A DNA stretch of 64,000 nucleotides from Unio delphinus (taxonomy: Eukaryota > Mollusca > Bivalvia > Unionida > Unionidae). Numbering within the stretch: the first letter of the stretch is position 1; the number at the start of each line of letters is the position of its first letter. The stretch is taken from NCBI GenBank assembly GCA_029339505.1, contig JAQISU010000041.1, positions 9,465,001 through 9,529,000 of the forward strand, read 5' to 3'. This document shows, piece by piece, positions 10,374 through 22,067 of the stretch. A model generated the notes under the pieces. That model worked only from the letters and a program-made list of their open reading frames with translations. It made no database searches and was not told where the DNA came from. Made by a program: the position numbers and the translations under genes.

Positions 10374-10916
10374 TTAAATGATTGTCAATTTTTTCCTCCA
10401 ATATATACCAAATACATATTGATTAAAGAAAAAATTTGTTTTACGTCCTTTCATTGAATTTTTATTTCTTTTATCTCTGTACATTCTATATGCTTTGTAA
10501 CTTGTCAAACATATTTTCGACCGGTGTTTTCGAAAACAAATTGCAAGGTTGATATCTTTCTTGTAATAATATTTTCTGTTGATTTGAGTAATCTTCCATT
10601 TTGTTTCCATAACATATTGGAATATTGTAGTATGTGAATATGGTTTTTGAGATTTGTTACTTTCTAGGTCACAACCTCTATCACGTATGACTATTACCCA
10701 TATTAGCAAGCAAGCCACATAAAAATGTACAATCTGTGGACTACTAACATTAAGTAGTCCACGAAAATGAATTGGCCCAAGAAAGCTGCTAGTCATGCTA
10801 ACGCAAAGCAAAACCCAACTATGACATTCTTTTACGCGAGTTTTGTTAGTAAATAGGCAGCCGTACGGTTTCTTAATATTACTTGGCGTTGCTGGTGATT
10901 TTCCATTTCTGTCCAT
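10374..10916 (-). other. 180-codon open frame, unrecognised, probably not a gene
   Basis: The frame is open from an ATG at 10916 to a stop at 10374. I recognise no family. One hydrophobic stretch (IVHFYVACLLIWVIVI) could be a membrane segment, and the C-terminal third is very rich in Lys, Tyr and Asn, as expected of AT-rich chance translation. It lies next to and on the same strand as the Polinton-like remnant, so a link to that element is possible but unsupported. Confidence 0.2.
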
Positions 10917-10965
10917 ACTGTTTCGAATTCGGCCACGTTAAATATTTTACCTTTAAAGGAAAATA

Positions 10966-11289
10966 CTAGTTTTCTAATCTAGTTGAGAATACATTTTGCC
11001 GCTGCAAGCTGTATTTAATAGTCATATATTCGTGAATGTAATCATATAATAATAATTTACTACCACTAACAGAGACACCGGTTACTATAGCTCCAACAAT
11101 AATTCCGATTGGTGCACCTAAGATGGCTGTTGTTACCGTGAGTATCATCACACCAAGACCACAAAGAGCATATACAACCAAACAAACCTGTTTTTATCTC
11201 ATGACAAACAAGGTTCTCTTGACGATTTCATCTCGCAGCTGTTTCTCCAGCTCGATTATTTTTTCACGTTGGTAACATTGAAGGTCCAT
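10966..11289 (-). pseudogene. Coiled-coil plus membrane-segment protein, one internal stop
   Basis: Reading from an ATG at 11289, the frame gives a charged coiled-coil-like start (QREKIIELEKQLRDEIVKR), then a TAA stop, then continues in the same frame with a hydrophobic double segment (LCGLGVMILTVTTAILGAPI and GIIVGAIVTGVSVSG) before the end at 10966. The original protein was about 107 residues. The arrangement of a heptad helix then a glycine-rich hydrophobic hairpin suggests a small membrane protein of the virus-like element. The family is unknown to me. Confidence 0.4.
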
Positions 11290-11314
11290 CGTAGTTATTC
11301 TATTAGTAATTCAC

Positions 11315-11747
11315 TCACTTAGTATAATTGCATAACAGATAGATCCTCTCCGGACTCATCACGTCAATGTGCAAAACACAAACGGTTAGGTAGCCGGCTG
11401 GATAGATGTGAGATGCCTCAAACTGAATTCCACCTTTAGAAGTTAATGACATTGATATTGTATTTGTAAATGATTTTGAAAGACCGGTGGCATGTTCGTT
11501 ACTCAATTAATATTATTCATTAATGGTGTTAGTTAACTATATCCATTATAATATCCATATATAATACATAAATACGATCCACATTCATTCTCCAAGTTGT
11601 TATTTTATTATCAGTTACTAACATTTCTTCATTGTTCAGTTTTAGGTATTGTATAAATGAACTTATTACACGTGTTGTTGCGGACACATTTGTGGTCTGT
11701 TCATCCACATAATGTTTTATCACGTTATTGGCAGAATCAACATACAC
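11315..11747 (-). pseudogene. Two broken ORFs of the Polinton-like remnant, unrecognised
   Basis: 11747-11529 (VDSANNVIKHYVDEQTTNVS and following, 72 codons, opening with GTG rather than ATG) and 11506-11315 (MSNEHATGLSKSFTNTISMS and following, 63 codons) lie end to end. A piece in a neighbouring frame just upstream (LAEIKEKGGIIYSDVSV) suggests a frameshift. Together they may be one protein of about 160 residues. No known domain is visible. Confidence 0.35.
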
Positions 11748-12018
11748 CGAACCGACACGTCAGAGTATATGATACCACCCTTTTCTTTGATTTCAGCCAG
11801 GTTCTTTGATAAGGCACTTTCAACTTGACTACACAATCTTGAATATCAACGTGAGACATTTCAATTTATCAGTTTGATCTTCAAATCTCACAAGCTCATC
11901 TCGGTCGAAAACAAAGACACGACCACCAAACTCAAATCAGCCTTGGTGGCAGACAGGCTCAGACCCAGGTCAGCACCACGAAAGGTTTAGTATATTTTAA
12001 CAGACATTTTGTAGAATA

Positions 12019-12290
12019 CTAAATGTACTTTAATGTGAAATCAATAAGTGCTTGCGGGGTTGGACTTCCCGCCAACTTATGCACTACTTCAACAGCAAGA
12101 TGACCACATCCTGGTCCACCCTACCGAGTTTGTACTGGTATGGTAGAATAAAGTAGTGGTTGTTGTCCACGGCCCATGGATAAATAATCAACAACTTCAA
12201 GTAAATCCATAGTAATCAAAATGCAAGCGATGTCTGTGTCTGATGTAACCCAATAACAGTCATGTCCTGTTGTTGAATCCACGCTGTCTA
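12019..12290 (-). pseudogene. Decayed coding fragment with one in-frame stop, unrecognised
   Basis: About 90 codons read in one frame, interrupted once by TAG (12123-12121) and closed by TAG at 12021-12019. Visible pieces are STTGHDCYWVTSDTDIACIL, LLEVVDYLSMGRGQQPLLYS and GGPGCGHLAVEVVHKLAG. The composition looks like real protein, so this was probably a gene. I cannot name a family. Confidence 0.4.
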
Positions 12291-12405
12291 TGTCGGTTTA
12301 ATTTATTATTGGTACCATCGTATAAGTTCATTTCGTATAATAAATACACCAAACGAATACTTCACTGGTTTTACTATCGCTAGTACATCAAGACTGATCA
12401 CTGGG

Positions 12406-12570
12406 CTAGTGGTCTTTTGCGTGTTGCGCTGGATAATCGAAGATCTCTTTCAGATGGTATTCAACAACTAGTTCCTGGTAATCAAAGGTCTTTCCCTTCT
12501 TTAATAAACCTACAGATCCATCAAACGCTATGCGTCCACCAAACGCCTTTGCAGCGCCATTCTGGATGCA
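12406..12570 (-). pseudogene. Decayed coding fragment of the Polinton-like remnant
   Basis: About 54 codons are open and end with TAG at 12408-12406. The translation includes FGGRIAFDGSVGLLKKGKTF and then EYHLKEIFDYP, which has protein-like composition in otherwise AT-rich DNA. It could be the end of the minor structural protein starting at 12902 or a separate gene. I do not recognise it with confidence. Confidence 0.35.
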
Positions 12571-12815
12571 GTTCCCATAGCACATAACGCTGCATATACA
12601 ACAACCATTGGAGCCGCTTCACCTAACAACGTAAGAATCGATGCAAGGGATGTAAATATTCGATAAAGTCGTTTGCTATTTAATCATATTTGATTGTGAT
12701 AATTTTATCACCACCGAGATGTAATTATGATTGGTCTCTTAAAGCTGAGCGATTGGTGTTTGGGTAAACCACACGGGGGCATTTCCAGTTAGTTTTGTCG
12801 AAGACAATTTAACTA

Positions 12816-12902
12816 TTAGCCCATAATTATTCTTTTTATTGCGTTTTGTATTTTTGCAAGCTCATTTTCGCTAAGGGATACCTTCACTTCGGTATAGGAC
12901 AT
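12816..12902 (-). pseudogene. N-terminal fragment resembling a Polinton minor capsid protein
   Basis: An ATG at 12902 opens 28 codons, MSYTEVKVSLSENELAKIQN and eight more, and then meets TAA. Cnidarian and other invertebrate Polintons encode a small structural protein with a similar opening, by memory of the family. An Ala/Leu-rich stretch (LLGEAAPMVVVYAALCAMG) readable on the same strand near 12630-12560 could be its hydrophobic C-terminal part. The frame is disrupted between these pieces, so no protein is expected. Confidence 0.4.
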
Positions 12903-13320
12903 TTTATTTAAATATGTGAATTTAATTATGAATTTTTCAAAGGCGTATTAAGGACCCTTATTCGACCACCTTCTAACAACACGAATTATGACAACATATC
13001 GAGAACCAGAAGTACCAAATGCACCTTCACATGCATGAAAACACAAGTCAACAACGGATTGGATAAACAAATGCAGATGTTCTAACAATAAATGATATTT
13101 TCTGAGATAGCCTCACATTGCACTTATAATCGTCTTTTTTACCAGGGACCCTAGGGTATGAGTAACGCGTTCGTGTCAAATTCGGAATCTGATACGTCTT
13201 TGAATCGAACCATGGTGAAACTATACATTATTACCATAGTCTAATAAATATGCGTCCATGCTACAAAAACGTTATACACGAGTTATTGGGTTTTTCTATT
13301 GCAGCGCGAGCACTGCATAG
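12903..13320. other. Non-coding DNA left of the LTR element
   Basis: No open frame or repeat seen. The sequence just left of 13321 does not continue the LINE that lies on the other side of the LTR element. Confidence 0.45.
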
Positions 13321-13734
13321 TGTTACGTGCTTAGGCTAGAATAAGCAACAACATAGAAAGAAGTAAAAATAACAAGCTTGTAAAAATTTAACAAACAATT
13401 TATTAAGTACAAAGGAAAGGGGTCACAACCTTCCAGAACCTCTCAGAACAATCTTGCGTTCAAGAAATAACGCAAACATCGTATGGCCCAACTAAATTAG
13501 AAAGATGTTTATACTTTACTCCATTTTGTCCTTGGAATCAACCAATCATTTTAAAACCTTATGTACAACTCTGATACCACGTCAGAAATGAGGTCAACAC
13601 CTGGTGTTTATTCAAAAAGTATATAGGATATCCATTTCTAGAACATCTCTCCCAACTAACGATTTTTAAAGCCAAAATGTCAAATTTGAATCTGACAAAC
13701 AAAATTAAATGATTTAAATCAAATATACGTAACA
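13321..13734 (-). repeat. 3' LTR, internally deleted
   Basis: It matches the other LTR over its two outer parts but lacks about 340 bp corresponding to roughly 19025-19376. It begins TGTTACGTGCTTAGGCT and ends ATATACGTAACA. Many single-base differences from the other copy show great age. Confidence 0.88.
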
Positions 13735-13746
13735 CCTTCCCCAATA
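13735..13746 (-). other. Polypurine tract
   Basis: On the minus strand TTGGGGAAGG lies directly before the 3' LTR, the expected primer site for plus-strand DNA synthesis. Confidence 0.65.
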
Positions 13747-13857
13747 AAATAAAAATAAAGGTTTATATGATAAAACTTTCTTTTTATCACAAATCAATTT
13801 ACATCTGAGGTTTTAAAAACCTCGTATAAATTATACAGTGTATATGATATAATATAT

Positions 13858-14286
13858 TTATACACGAGAAAGAGCGTCTGCAATTAAATTATCTTTTCTC
13901 TTGATGTGCCGGGTGTCAAGATTATATTCCTGCAATAACAAACTCCACCTTAGTAACCTTTGATTTTTATTTTTCATATTGCCGATTAAAGTAATGGGGT
14001 TGTGGTCACTAAAAACTATAATCGAAGAAGGAGCTGAACTAAGATAAACTTCAAAATGTTGTAAAGCCGAAATCAATGCTAAACATTCCTTCTCGATAGT
14101 TGAATAATGTATCTGGTGCTTATTTAATTTCTTTGAAAATTGGCAAACTGGATGTTCAATACCATTTTTGACTTCTTGAATTAAAACTGCTCCAAGCCCA
14201 ACAACACTTGCATCGACAGATAATTTGAAAGTTTGACTACAATTTGGAGCTGCAAGAACTGGTGTTGCCTCAAGAATGGCTTTCAA
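13858..14286 (-). pseudogene. RNase H domain (Gypsy type)
   Basis: This 142-codon open piece carries the RNase H motif set: FKLSVDASVVGLGAVL, IEKECLALISALQHFE, VFSDHNPI and NLIADALSRV. The four acidic catalytic positions appear present. It is the C-terminal part of Pol, and its upstream end falls in the same region as the end of the RT piece at 14326. As a separate open fragment it has no start of its own. Confidence 0.85.
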
Positions 14287-14325
14287 CTTATCAAAAGCCT
14301 CCTGACATTTTTCAGTCCAAACGAA

Positions 14326-15164
14326 CTAGTTCTTCTTTTTCAATAGATTTGTCAGGGGTTCAGCAATTATGGAAAAATTTGAACAAAATTTATGATAGTA
14401 TCCAGCCATACCTAAAAACCGTATCAGTTGCTTTCTATTTTCAGGCACAGGGAATTTATAAATAGCTTCAACCTTAGCATCTATTGGTTTAACTTGTCTA
14501 TGTCCCACAATATATCCTAAGAAAGTCACACTAGCACGGCAGAACTCACTTTTAGATAAATTAATTGTCAAACATGCATAAGTGAGTCTGTCAATGAATT
14601 TTCGAATTGTTGCTAGATGTTCTATCCAGGTGTCGTTGTAAATGATGACGTCATCTATATAGGCATCACAATTTTCTAAACCAGAGGTGATCATATTCAT
14701 GAGACGTTGAAATGTACTTGGTGACCCTTTCATCCCGAATGGCATTACTTTATATAGGTAGAATCCATATGGAGTCACAAATGCCGAGATTTCCTTTGCT
14801 CTTTCCGTTAGTAGAATCTGCCAACATCCTTTCAGAAGATCAAATCTGGCATTCCCGATTTTATAAATACAATCGTCAATTCTTGGTAATGGGAATGAAT
14901 CTGTTTTTGTCACACTGTTCACCTTCCTATAATCAGTGAACATACGGAAAGTTTTATCTGGTTTTGGAACAAGTATACATGGTGAACTCCAATCACTTTT
15001 ACTGGACTCGATAAAATCATTCTCCAGCAAATATTGAATTTCCTTTTTAAGTATTCCTGTTTGAGTGGATTCACAATGTTTGGATGTTGTTTGACACGTT
15101 TCGAATTTACAATTTCGACGTCATGAAAAATGTTGTTTGTCCTTGTAGGAACATCTGGAAACAA
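14326..15164 (-). pseudogene. Reverse transcriptase domain, frameshifted
   Basis: Two overlapping frames (15164-14919 and 15030-14326) carry successive parts. Clear blocks are WSSPCILVPKPDKTFRMFTD, FPLPRIDDCIYKIG, FYLYKVMPFGMKGSPSTFQR and the active site AYIDDVIIYNDTW. The connection to RNase H reads FLGYIVGHRQVKPIDAKVEA and FLGMAGYYHKFCSNFS, typical of Gypsy elements. The YIDD core is kept, but the N-terminal frameshift would stop synthesis of a complete enzyme. Confidence 0.88.
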
Positions 15165-15381
15165 GTGCTCATATTCAAAAATATCTGTTTCAGTTAATTT
15201 CTTTCTTGCACCTGGAAATGTGAAAGTTTCTGGTATTGATCTTTCATAATTTCTGAATTACAAAGATTCGTCATTTCAATCAGTAGAATCTAATGATATT
15301 CCTTCACTGAGTGGGACAGGTACAACTAAATTAATTACATGTTTAACATGGCTATCTCTTTCAATATACTCTTTTTATATA

Positions 15382-16939
15382 TCAGAGTTGTTTTAGATTG
15401 CGCCTCCCAGGAGCATTTATGATGTAATTTAAGTCATTAATTTTCCTGAAAACTTTGTAGGGAACATAATATTTGGCCTGAAGAGGATTTTGCGGCATTG
15501 GTAAGAGAGCCAGGACTGAAATCTCCTTTCCTTCGATTTTTTTATCATATCTTGATTTCATTTTAGATTGAGCAGAGTGCAGATTTGCTCTTGCGACCTC
15601 ACAAGCTTTTGACAACTTGTATCTAAAATTGGAAACACAATCAAGAAGATTGATCTCAGTATCTTCATTAGAGAGAAGTTTATCTTTTAATAACTTCAGT
15701 GGTCCACGCACAGTGTGTCCAAAAACCAGTTCAAATGGAATGAAACCTAAAGATTCTTGAACTGATTCTCTAACAGCAAACAGTAGTAAATGAATGCCTT
15801 CATCCCAATCTTTATTCGTATCAAAACAATATGATCGGATCATATTTTTCAAAGTCTGATGGAATCTTTCTAATGCACCTTGGCTCTCAGGGTGATATGC
15901 ATACGATTTGAACTACTGAATGCCCAATTCATACATAACTTGTTGGAAAATTCTAGACATGAAGTTTGAACAATGATCAGACTGAACAGATTTTGGAAGG
16001 CCATACTGAATAAAAAAAACTTATCAAAGCTTTTACTATTGTTTTAGATTTTATATTCCTCAATGGAATTGCTTCTGGGAACCTTGTTGACGCACACAGG
16101 ATGGTCAACAGGTATTGGTTACCTGACTTGGTCTTGGGTAAGGGATCTACACAATCTACAACAATTCTACTAAATGGTTCGTCAAAGGCAGAAATGGGTT
16201 GTAGATGAGTCTTAGGTATCTTCTTATTGGGTTTTCCTATCATTTGAAACGTATGATAAGATCTACAGTATTTGGCAACATCACTTTTGATGTTTGGCCA
16301 ATAGAAGTGAGTCAAGATCTTGTGATAAGTTTTATTAATTCTTAAATGACCAGCCACACTAGTTTCATGGGCCAGATAAAGTATTTCCTGTCTGTAAGGT
16401 TTTGAAACTACTATTTGATAGTTCACCGACAACTCATCACCAGCAGGTACCTCCAGAGGTCTCCATTTTCTCATAAGAATTCTATTTTTAATGAAATAAC
16501 AGACAGGAACTTCAGTGGCTTCAGTCTCAGTTATGGCCCTTTGAAACAAACAGGATATCTCAGGATCTTTTTCCTGTTCGACGACAAGTCGCTGTCGTTT
16601 ATCACCCTGATTAGAATAAAGAGAATGAGTTGTTAAAAGAGGATCATCAAAAGCCTGACCTATACACGTGTCAGCTAAAGGAATACTGGCTTCATCAACA
16701 TCATTCTCAAGAGCTGTTTTTGCCATAGCTCTGGTAACTGCACAAGCTTGAAATATATCAGGGAATTCTTTTTCAATTGGATCAACTTTCCGATAAAAAT
16801 CAGATTTGTCGGTTACAAGTGGATTAACCACAACCTTGTCCCCAGCTAAGTTGTTGCCTAGCAATAAATGAATGCCCTCAACGGGTAAAACCGAGACTGT
16901 TCCGACTGTCACAGGTCCTGACACTAAGTCTGATGACAA
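15382..16939 (-). pseudogene. Integrase domain, upstream of RT, broken
   Basis: 16939-15977 holds the linker after protease and the integrase N-terminus: HETSVAGHLRINKTYHK then a degraded zinc finger, where the usual C-x2-C reads Y-x2-F (CRSYHTFQ). The core follows with FSRIVVDCVDPLP (first D). Between 15976 and 15853 the frame continues with SDHCSNF (second D), an in-frame stop, and HPESQGALERFHQ (E). 15852-15382 holds the C-terminal part, including ESLGFIPFELVFGHTVRGPL. The lost zinc ligands, the stop and a shift make it inactive. Confidence 0.86.
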
Positions 16940-16981
16940 ATTTACACAATGGAGAGGAACATTAACAAAGACGCACTCTAC

Positions 16982-17248
16982 TCACTGAATATGAACACTT
17001 TGATTAGATGAAGACTTCTCAGAAAAAAGCAAAGTACCTGACAATAAAAGACTCTGAGAAGCTCCTGTGTCCTTTAAAATTTTAATAGGGGTGGGATTGG
17101 CTGAATCACCAATGAGTGATATAGAACCCTTCGATATGAATGGTTCATAATTTTCCATAATAAAACTCAGACTGAGATTTATTAGACCCAACAAATGTAT
17201 TGCTTTCAATACATAACCGTGACCTCGACCTCTTAGAAATAAGAGCAT
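16982..17248 (-). pseudogene. Retroviral-type aspartic protease fragment
   Basis: The core ILKDTGASQSLLLSG matches the DTGA active site of retroelement proteases. It lies between the Gag zinc knuckle and integrase, with a stop at 16982 separating it from the next piece. The frame upstream is shifted relative to Gag. Confidence 0.75.
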
Positions 17249-18043
17249 TTGGAACAGGTCTGTCTTGATTCTGATGTCTATTTTTCAATTTGTAGCAATC
17301 AGAAATGACGTGTCTTTGTTTCTTGCAAAAGGTACACGTCGGAAGAGACAAGGATCTAGAATCAAGCTTCTCTGAAGTTTGATTTTTGAAAGTTGTGCTA
17401 GTTTGATTTTAAAAGGGCTGGTATTAAGCTGAAATACTTTTCTGCCAGAAGACTGTTGATTAGATGTCTTGTTAACAAAATTAACTTTATGTGTCAAAGA
17501 ATATTCGTCAGCAGCTCGAGCAGCATTCTCCAAGGTTTCGATCCAATGCTCATCAAGATAAGACTTAACGTTACAATGGACAATTAATATCATTTGCTTG
17601 AGATTTGGATAATCTTGTTCGACTTTCTTGGCTAAGCACCATCTATCAAACAACTGTTTTTTTTTTCTCTTACAAATTCGACATGAGTTTGTCCATCTTC
17701 TTTTCTGTAATTTCTGTCGATAAGCTTCAGGGACTAACTCTGAACCCCTTAAAATGCAATCTTTAACCACATCATAGTCACCACTTTGGTGAACAGACAG
17801 TGAAGTGTAAATCTCACTACCCTTACCAGTGAGTACACATTGCAACAATGCTCCATTGGCCACTTTAAATTTTCTGCAGCTTTTTCAAAACGAATGAAGT
17901 ATTTGACTACTTCTTTTTCTCTGAAAGGGGGCACTAATCTAATATTCCTTGCTAAATCAAAACTTAAATTTGGATTTGAAGTATGAAGGTGTTTTTCACT
18001 TGCCAGCCCTATTTCTTTCATTCTACATTTATATTCCCTTTCT

Positions 18044-18150
<107 letters not shown>

Positions 18151-18372
18151 GTTTTTCTTGTAACCGAATGTGCATCTGCTCTTTCTTTAGTTCAAATTGT
18201 CTTTCTTTCTCCTCTTAGTCATATTGTAATTGTTTTTCTTTCTCACTTTCCTGTCTCTCTCTCCTCTTTGTCATATTCTAATTGTTTTCTTTCTCCTCCT
18301 CTCTATCTCTCTCTCTCTCTCCTCTTTTTCATATTCTAATTGTCTTTCTTTCTCCTCGTTGTCGAATTGTAA

Positions 18373-18374
<2 letters not shown>

Positions 18375-18431
<57 letters not shown>
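18375..18431. repeat. (CT)n microsatellite inside gag
   Basis: About 28 CT units; a second expansion in the coiled-coil coding region of gag, separated from the first by QLxYxKEE-type coding units. Confidence 0.97.
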
Positions 18432-18433
<2 letters not shown>

Positions 18434-18910
18434 TTTTCATATTGTAATTGTCTTTCTTTCTCCTCTTTGTCATATTTTAATTGTTTTTCTTTCTCCTTTT
18501 CCTGAAATTCCAGCTTCTTCAACTCTAATTCCATCTTGAATTTTAATTCTAATTTCTTTATTTTAATGTCAGTCTGATGCAGTCTTACTGACGAAAATCA
18601 AAGCACTTTTTTCCAAAACATTCTTTTCTACCAAATATTGGACCAAAATCTTTTTGATATCTTGTTTTGTTAAAGACGCCTTGACGTCAGAAAAATCATA
18701 TTTTCTGGCAAGTTGAATCAACTCATCTTTTTTGAAAAGATCTAGTTGTTACTGCGTAGGATTAGAAATAAATATTTCTACTTTAGATGTCATTTTAATA
18801 CAAGCCTGTCAATCTCACTAAAGATTTTTAAAAAATTCAAATACTAGTGCGATTCAAATTTGAAAAAAAAGTTTTCTGAAAAAATTCTAGCCAAATTCCA
18901 ATTGATCCCA

Positions 18911-18928
18911 ATCCCGGACGAGCCCCCA
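18911..18928 (-). other. Primer binding site, tRNA-Pro type
   Basis: On the minus strand TGGGGGCTCGTCCGGGAT lies 7 bp after the 5' LTR. It is complementary to the 3' end of tRNA-Pro and identical to the primer site of murine leukaemia virus, by memory. Confidence 0.85.
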
Positions 18929-18935
18929 ATTTCTA

Positions 18936-19688
18936 TGTAACGTGTTTAGGCTCGAATAAACAGTAACATAGAAAGAGTGAAAATAACAAGCTTGTAAAAA
19001 CTTAATAAACAATTTATTGAGCACAAATGTTTTCCAAAATTAATCCAAATATAATTCAAAATATAATCCACTAATTGCAAAGATCCTGGTAATACAATGT
19101 CCAAATAGTTCCAAATTCGAATCTTAGTGAAGTATCCAAGATGGAAGACGATGTCATGTGATGAAGACAGTTCTTTGTAATGAAATTCAATGAGCACAAT
19201 TTTTTCCAGATAAATAACAAGATAAATCATCTTGATCGAAGCGAATTAAAATAATTTCCAATACAAGGTAATTTAAAATAACTCAAACTACACAACTTAA
19301 TATTCTAACAGCCCAAGTTCTACTAAATAGTTCGCTCCAAAACATAATTTATATAGCAGTTTTTACGCAAACAAGGAAGGGGTCACATAATCTTCTAGAA
19401 TCTTTTAGAACAAATTTACGTTCAAACAATCTCATTCACACCGTATGAACCAACTAAAAATAGAATGATGTTTATAACAAAGCTCCATAATATCCTTGGA
19501 ATCAACAAATCATTTTTAAAGCTTGTTTACAACTCTGAAGCCAGGTCAGAAATGAGGTCAACGCTTGGTGTTTACATGTCATCCCACTTTCTAACAAAAA
19601 TATCTCCCAATGAATGAATCTTAAACTTAAAATGTCAAATTGGACATAAAAAATAAAAGTAAATGACGTAAATCAAATATACGTAACA
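18936..19688 (-). repeat. 5' LTR, 753 bp
   Basis: Full-length copy of the LTR, ends TGTTACG...TGTTACA as read on the minus strand. It includes the 340 bp missing from the other LTR. Confidence 0.88.
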
Positions 19689-21655
19689 AAAGTCCAGTCT
19701 TGAAAGTACTAATGAACACACAAATGTTTTAGTGGCATTAACTGAAAGATATTTACAAATGGAACTGTTGCGTCTCAGTTCAAGATATGCAGCCTTGCAT
19801 ATGTTCATGAAATGTTGGTGCAATGTGAGAGTACTGTCTAGAGTAACACCTAGGTTTCGTACTGACTTTGAGAATTTAATGTTGGTGTTGCTGATATTTA
19901 TTGTCTGAGGTAAAGGATGTGAATGAGAAAGTCTTAGTGCTGTGATCAGAATAGCCTCAGTATTATCATCATTCATTTGCATCTTGTTACTTGTCTGGAC
20001 TTGTATATTTGGGTGTCATCTGCGTACAATTCATGAGACACTGGGTGATGATCTATAACACTTGAGAGTGGCTAAGTGTATAGAATGAAATGAACAGGTC
20101 AAAGAACAGACCCCTGTGGAACACCACAACATAGATTAACTGGGCTGGAGTGTATTCCATTTGCAGAAACAATTTTTGTCCTGTTGACTAATTAGGCCTT
20201 GAACCACTGCAAGGATATATTCTGAATGCCAAATACATGCTGGAGACGGTGAAGTAATATATCATGGTCTATTGAGACAAATTCTGCAGACAAAACCAGG
20301 AGGGTGAGGACTGTAATCTTTCCACTATCCAAAGCAGAGAGAATGTCATTAAATTTTTTCCGAAGAGTAGTTTACGTACTGTAGCAAGGGCGATGTGTAG
20401 ACTGTACATTGCTGAAAAGACTGTTTTAATCCAAATGAGATACAAGTTGGGTTAGAACAACCTTTTCTTAGATATTTTAATATGAATGGGAGATTAGAAA
20501 CTTGGCGGTAGTTCTTTAAATCGTTATGGTCAAGTTTTGGTTTCCTCAGCAGAGGCTTTATGATGGCAGTTTTGAAAAATGATGGGAATTCACCCAATGA
20601 GAGAGAGATATTAATAACATCAGTTAATGAAGGCAATATTGGGTCTAAGCACTCAAGCAGCAGTGATGTCGGAATTGGATCAAGTTCACAAGACCTTGGT
20701 GTACTGTTCATCACGATTGTTCTTACTAAATCAATAGAGACAGGTTCAAATGCTCCTAAAGATTGTCACTGAAAGTCTGTATCATAACTGTATGATGACG
20801 AGTCAGTTGAAATTGTGCTGTCAAGCGAATCTCTAAGAGTTTGACATTAGTTTTTTAGTTATCTCGAAGAGCTCTTTGCAACTTTAACTCTCCGTGATCT
20901 TAGTATTGTAGTGGGATAATTTGGATGAATGGGCTATATTTGTGACATTCTTCTTAGCGGCTTCATATATTTGTTTATGAATAGTGAATCTGGTGGAAAG
21001 CCAAAGCATCTCTGCTTTTCGGCGATGTCTTTAATCAGTGCGAAGCTGGACCCTAACACTGATATACCATGGAGAATTTTTTTTTTATTGATACTCTGCA
21101 TTTGGTGGCTAGGGCATGTTTTTCAACCAATGAACGCAGGCAGTTATCAAGTTGTTCCGCTGTTGGATGTAAGAAAGTTGTTAGGTTTTCTTGGATGTCA
21201 TGCATGAATTTGGTTCTATTTATCAGACGGAGGTTTCTCTTAGTAGCAAATAGAGGTGGATGGTTAGGGACTGATACGTCGAGATGGAATAAAATGCAGA
21301 AGTGACCTGATGCAAGTTCGTGGGATACAAGGGTAGAATATTATCATCAGGTCTATAAAGAAACCAGTCTACAATGTGACCAAGTTTATGAGTGGGTTGT
21401 TTAACTAACTGACTGTTTAAGATTGAAAATATGAATGGAATCTAGGAGTTTTGACGTGTATGGGTTTCCAAGACAATCAAAGTAAAAGCTGAAATCTCCA
21501 AGAATAATTAGGTTCCCACCTATTGAATTTCCATAATGCACAAGATTTGGAAACTGCTCCAAAAAGAGAGATTTAGTCAGCTTGTTTTTTTCTACTAGGA
21601 GGAAGGCGGTAGAGACAGAAACAATGTACTGACCTAGACAGTATCAACATATTGT
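19689..21655 (-). mobile_element. LINE (CR1/L2-like) remnant, cut off by the LTR element
   Basis: On the minus strand an endonuclease part comes first, around 21560-21250 (GNLIILGDFSFYFDCLGNPY, then HKLGHIVDWFLYRPDDN). It is followed by a reverse transcriptase part at 20714-20349 (CELDPIPTSLLLECLDPILP, then AIIKPLLRKPKLDHNDLKNY) and a later part at 19982-19690 (VRNLGVTLDSTLTLHQHFMN, then LVLSRLDFC). The frame is broken in several places. At 19689 the LTR element begins, and the expected continuation is not on its far side. The order endonuclease then RT, and the motif wording, fit the CR1/L2 group. Confidence 0.82.
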
Positions 21656-21905
21656 GTATATTCTATTGGCCAATTTTACCCAATTTCTTTATAATAAAAA
21701 GCATGTTTTCACGCATGCATTTGTCTTTAACTGAATTTTCAGATCGAAGATCCACTGGTGTGTGTACATACACATGCCTCACGGTTAGTGTACATATTGC
21801 AACGGTAGTCCTACATGTAGGACTTTGACGTTGATATTAGTTGTAGGCGTCAAAAATAACATGCACTATGCCTTAAATTGTAGGACTAATTGCAACGGAT
21901 TCAAG

Positions 21906-22058
21906 CACAGGGGCTCGTTGCAACGAAAAGTAGGAGCATCCGTCCATGAATCAAGGGATGGGGAGGTCTAATCTGTTATATTGCTACAGGTTAGATCTCC
22001 CTCCCCTTTCCTTGATTCAATGACGGATACTCCTTATTTTCTTTGTAACGAGCCCAGT
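21906..22058. mobile_element. Foldback element (MITE-like) with 9-bp flanking repeat
   Basis: Two arms of about 63-66 bp (21911-21973 and 21990-22055) are inverted copies. Both start GGGCTCGTT and include TATCCGTC or CATCCGTC and TGAATCAAGG-type blocks. The loop is about 15 bp. The element is flanked by GGATTCAAG at 21897-21905 and 22059-22067, which would be a 9-bp target duplication, the length made by Mutator-like elements. There is no coding capacity. Confidence 0.7.
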
Positions 22059-22067
22059 GGATTCAAG

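Larger units (their letters stand above)
10966..12902 (-). mobile_element. Probable Polinton/Maverick remnant, decayed
   Basis: At least five consecutive broken minus-strand coding pieces with no introns lie head to tail: 12902-12816, about 12570-12406, about 12290-12019, 11747-11315 and 11289-10966. The first begins MSYTEVKVSLSENELAKIQN, which resembles the start of a minor structural protein found in animal Polintons, as I remember it. The last has a coiled coil followed by a hydrophobic segment. Tight packing of several short intronless ORFs on one strand suits a DNA virus-like element. I did not find the polymerase, integrase or terminal repeats, so the class is tentative. Confidence 0.45.

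Noticed and set aside
20560..21305. Plus-strand frames of 70-92 codons
   Set aside because: They overlap the LINE remnant on the minus strand in antisense and lack features of their own.
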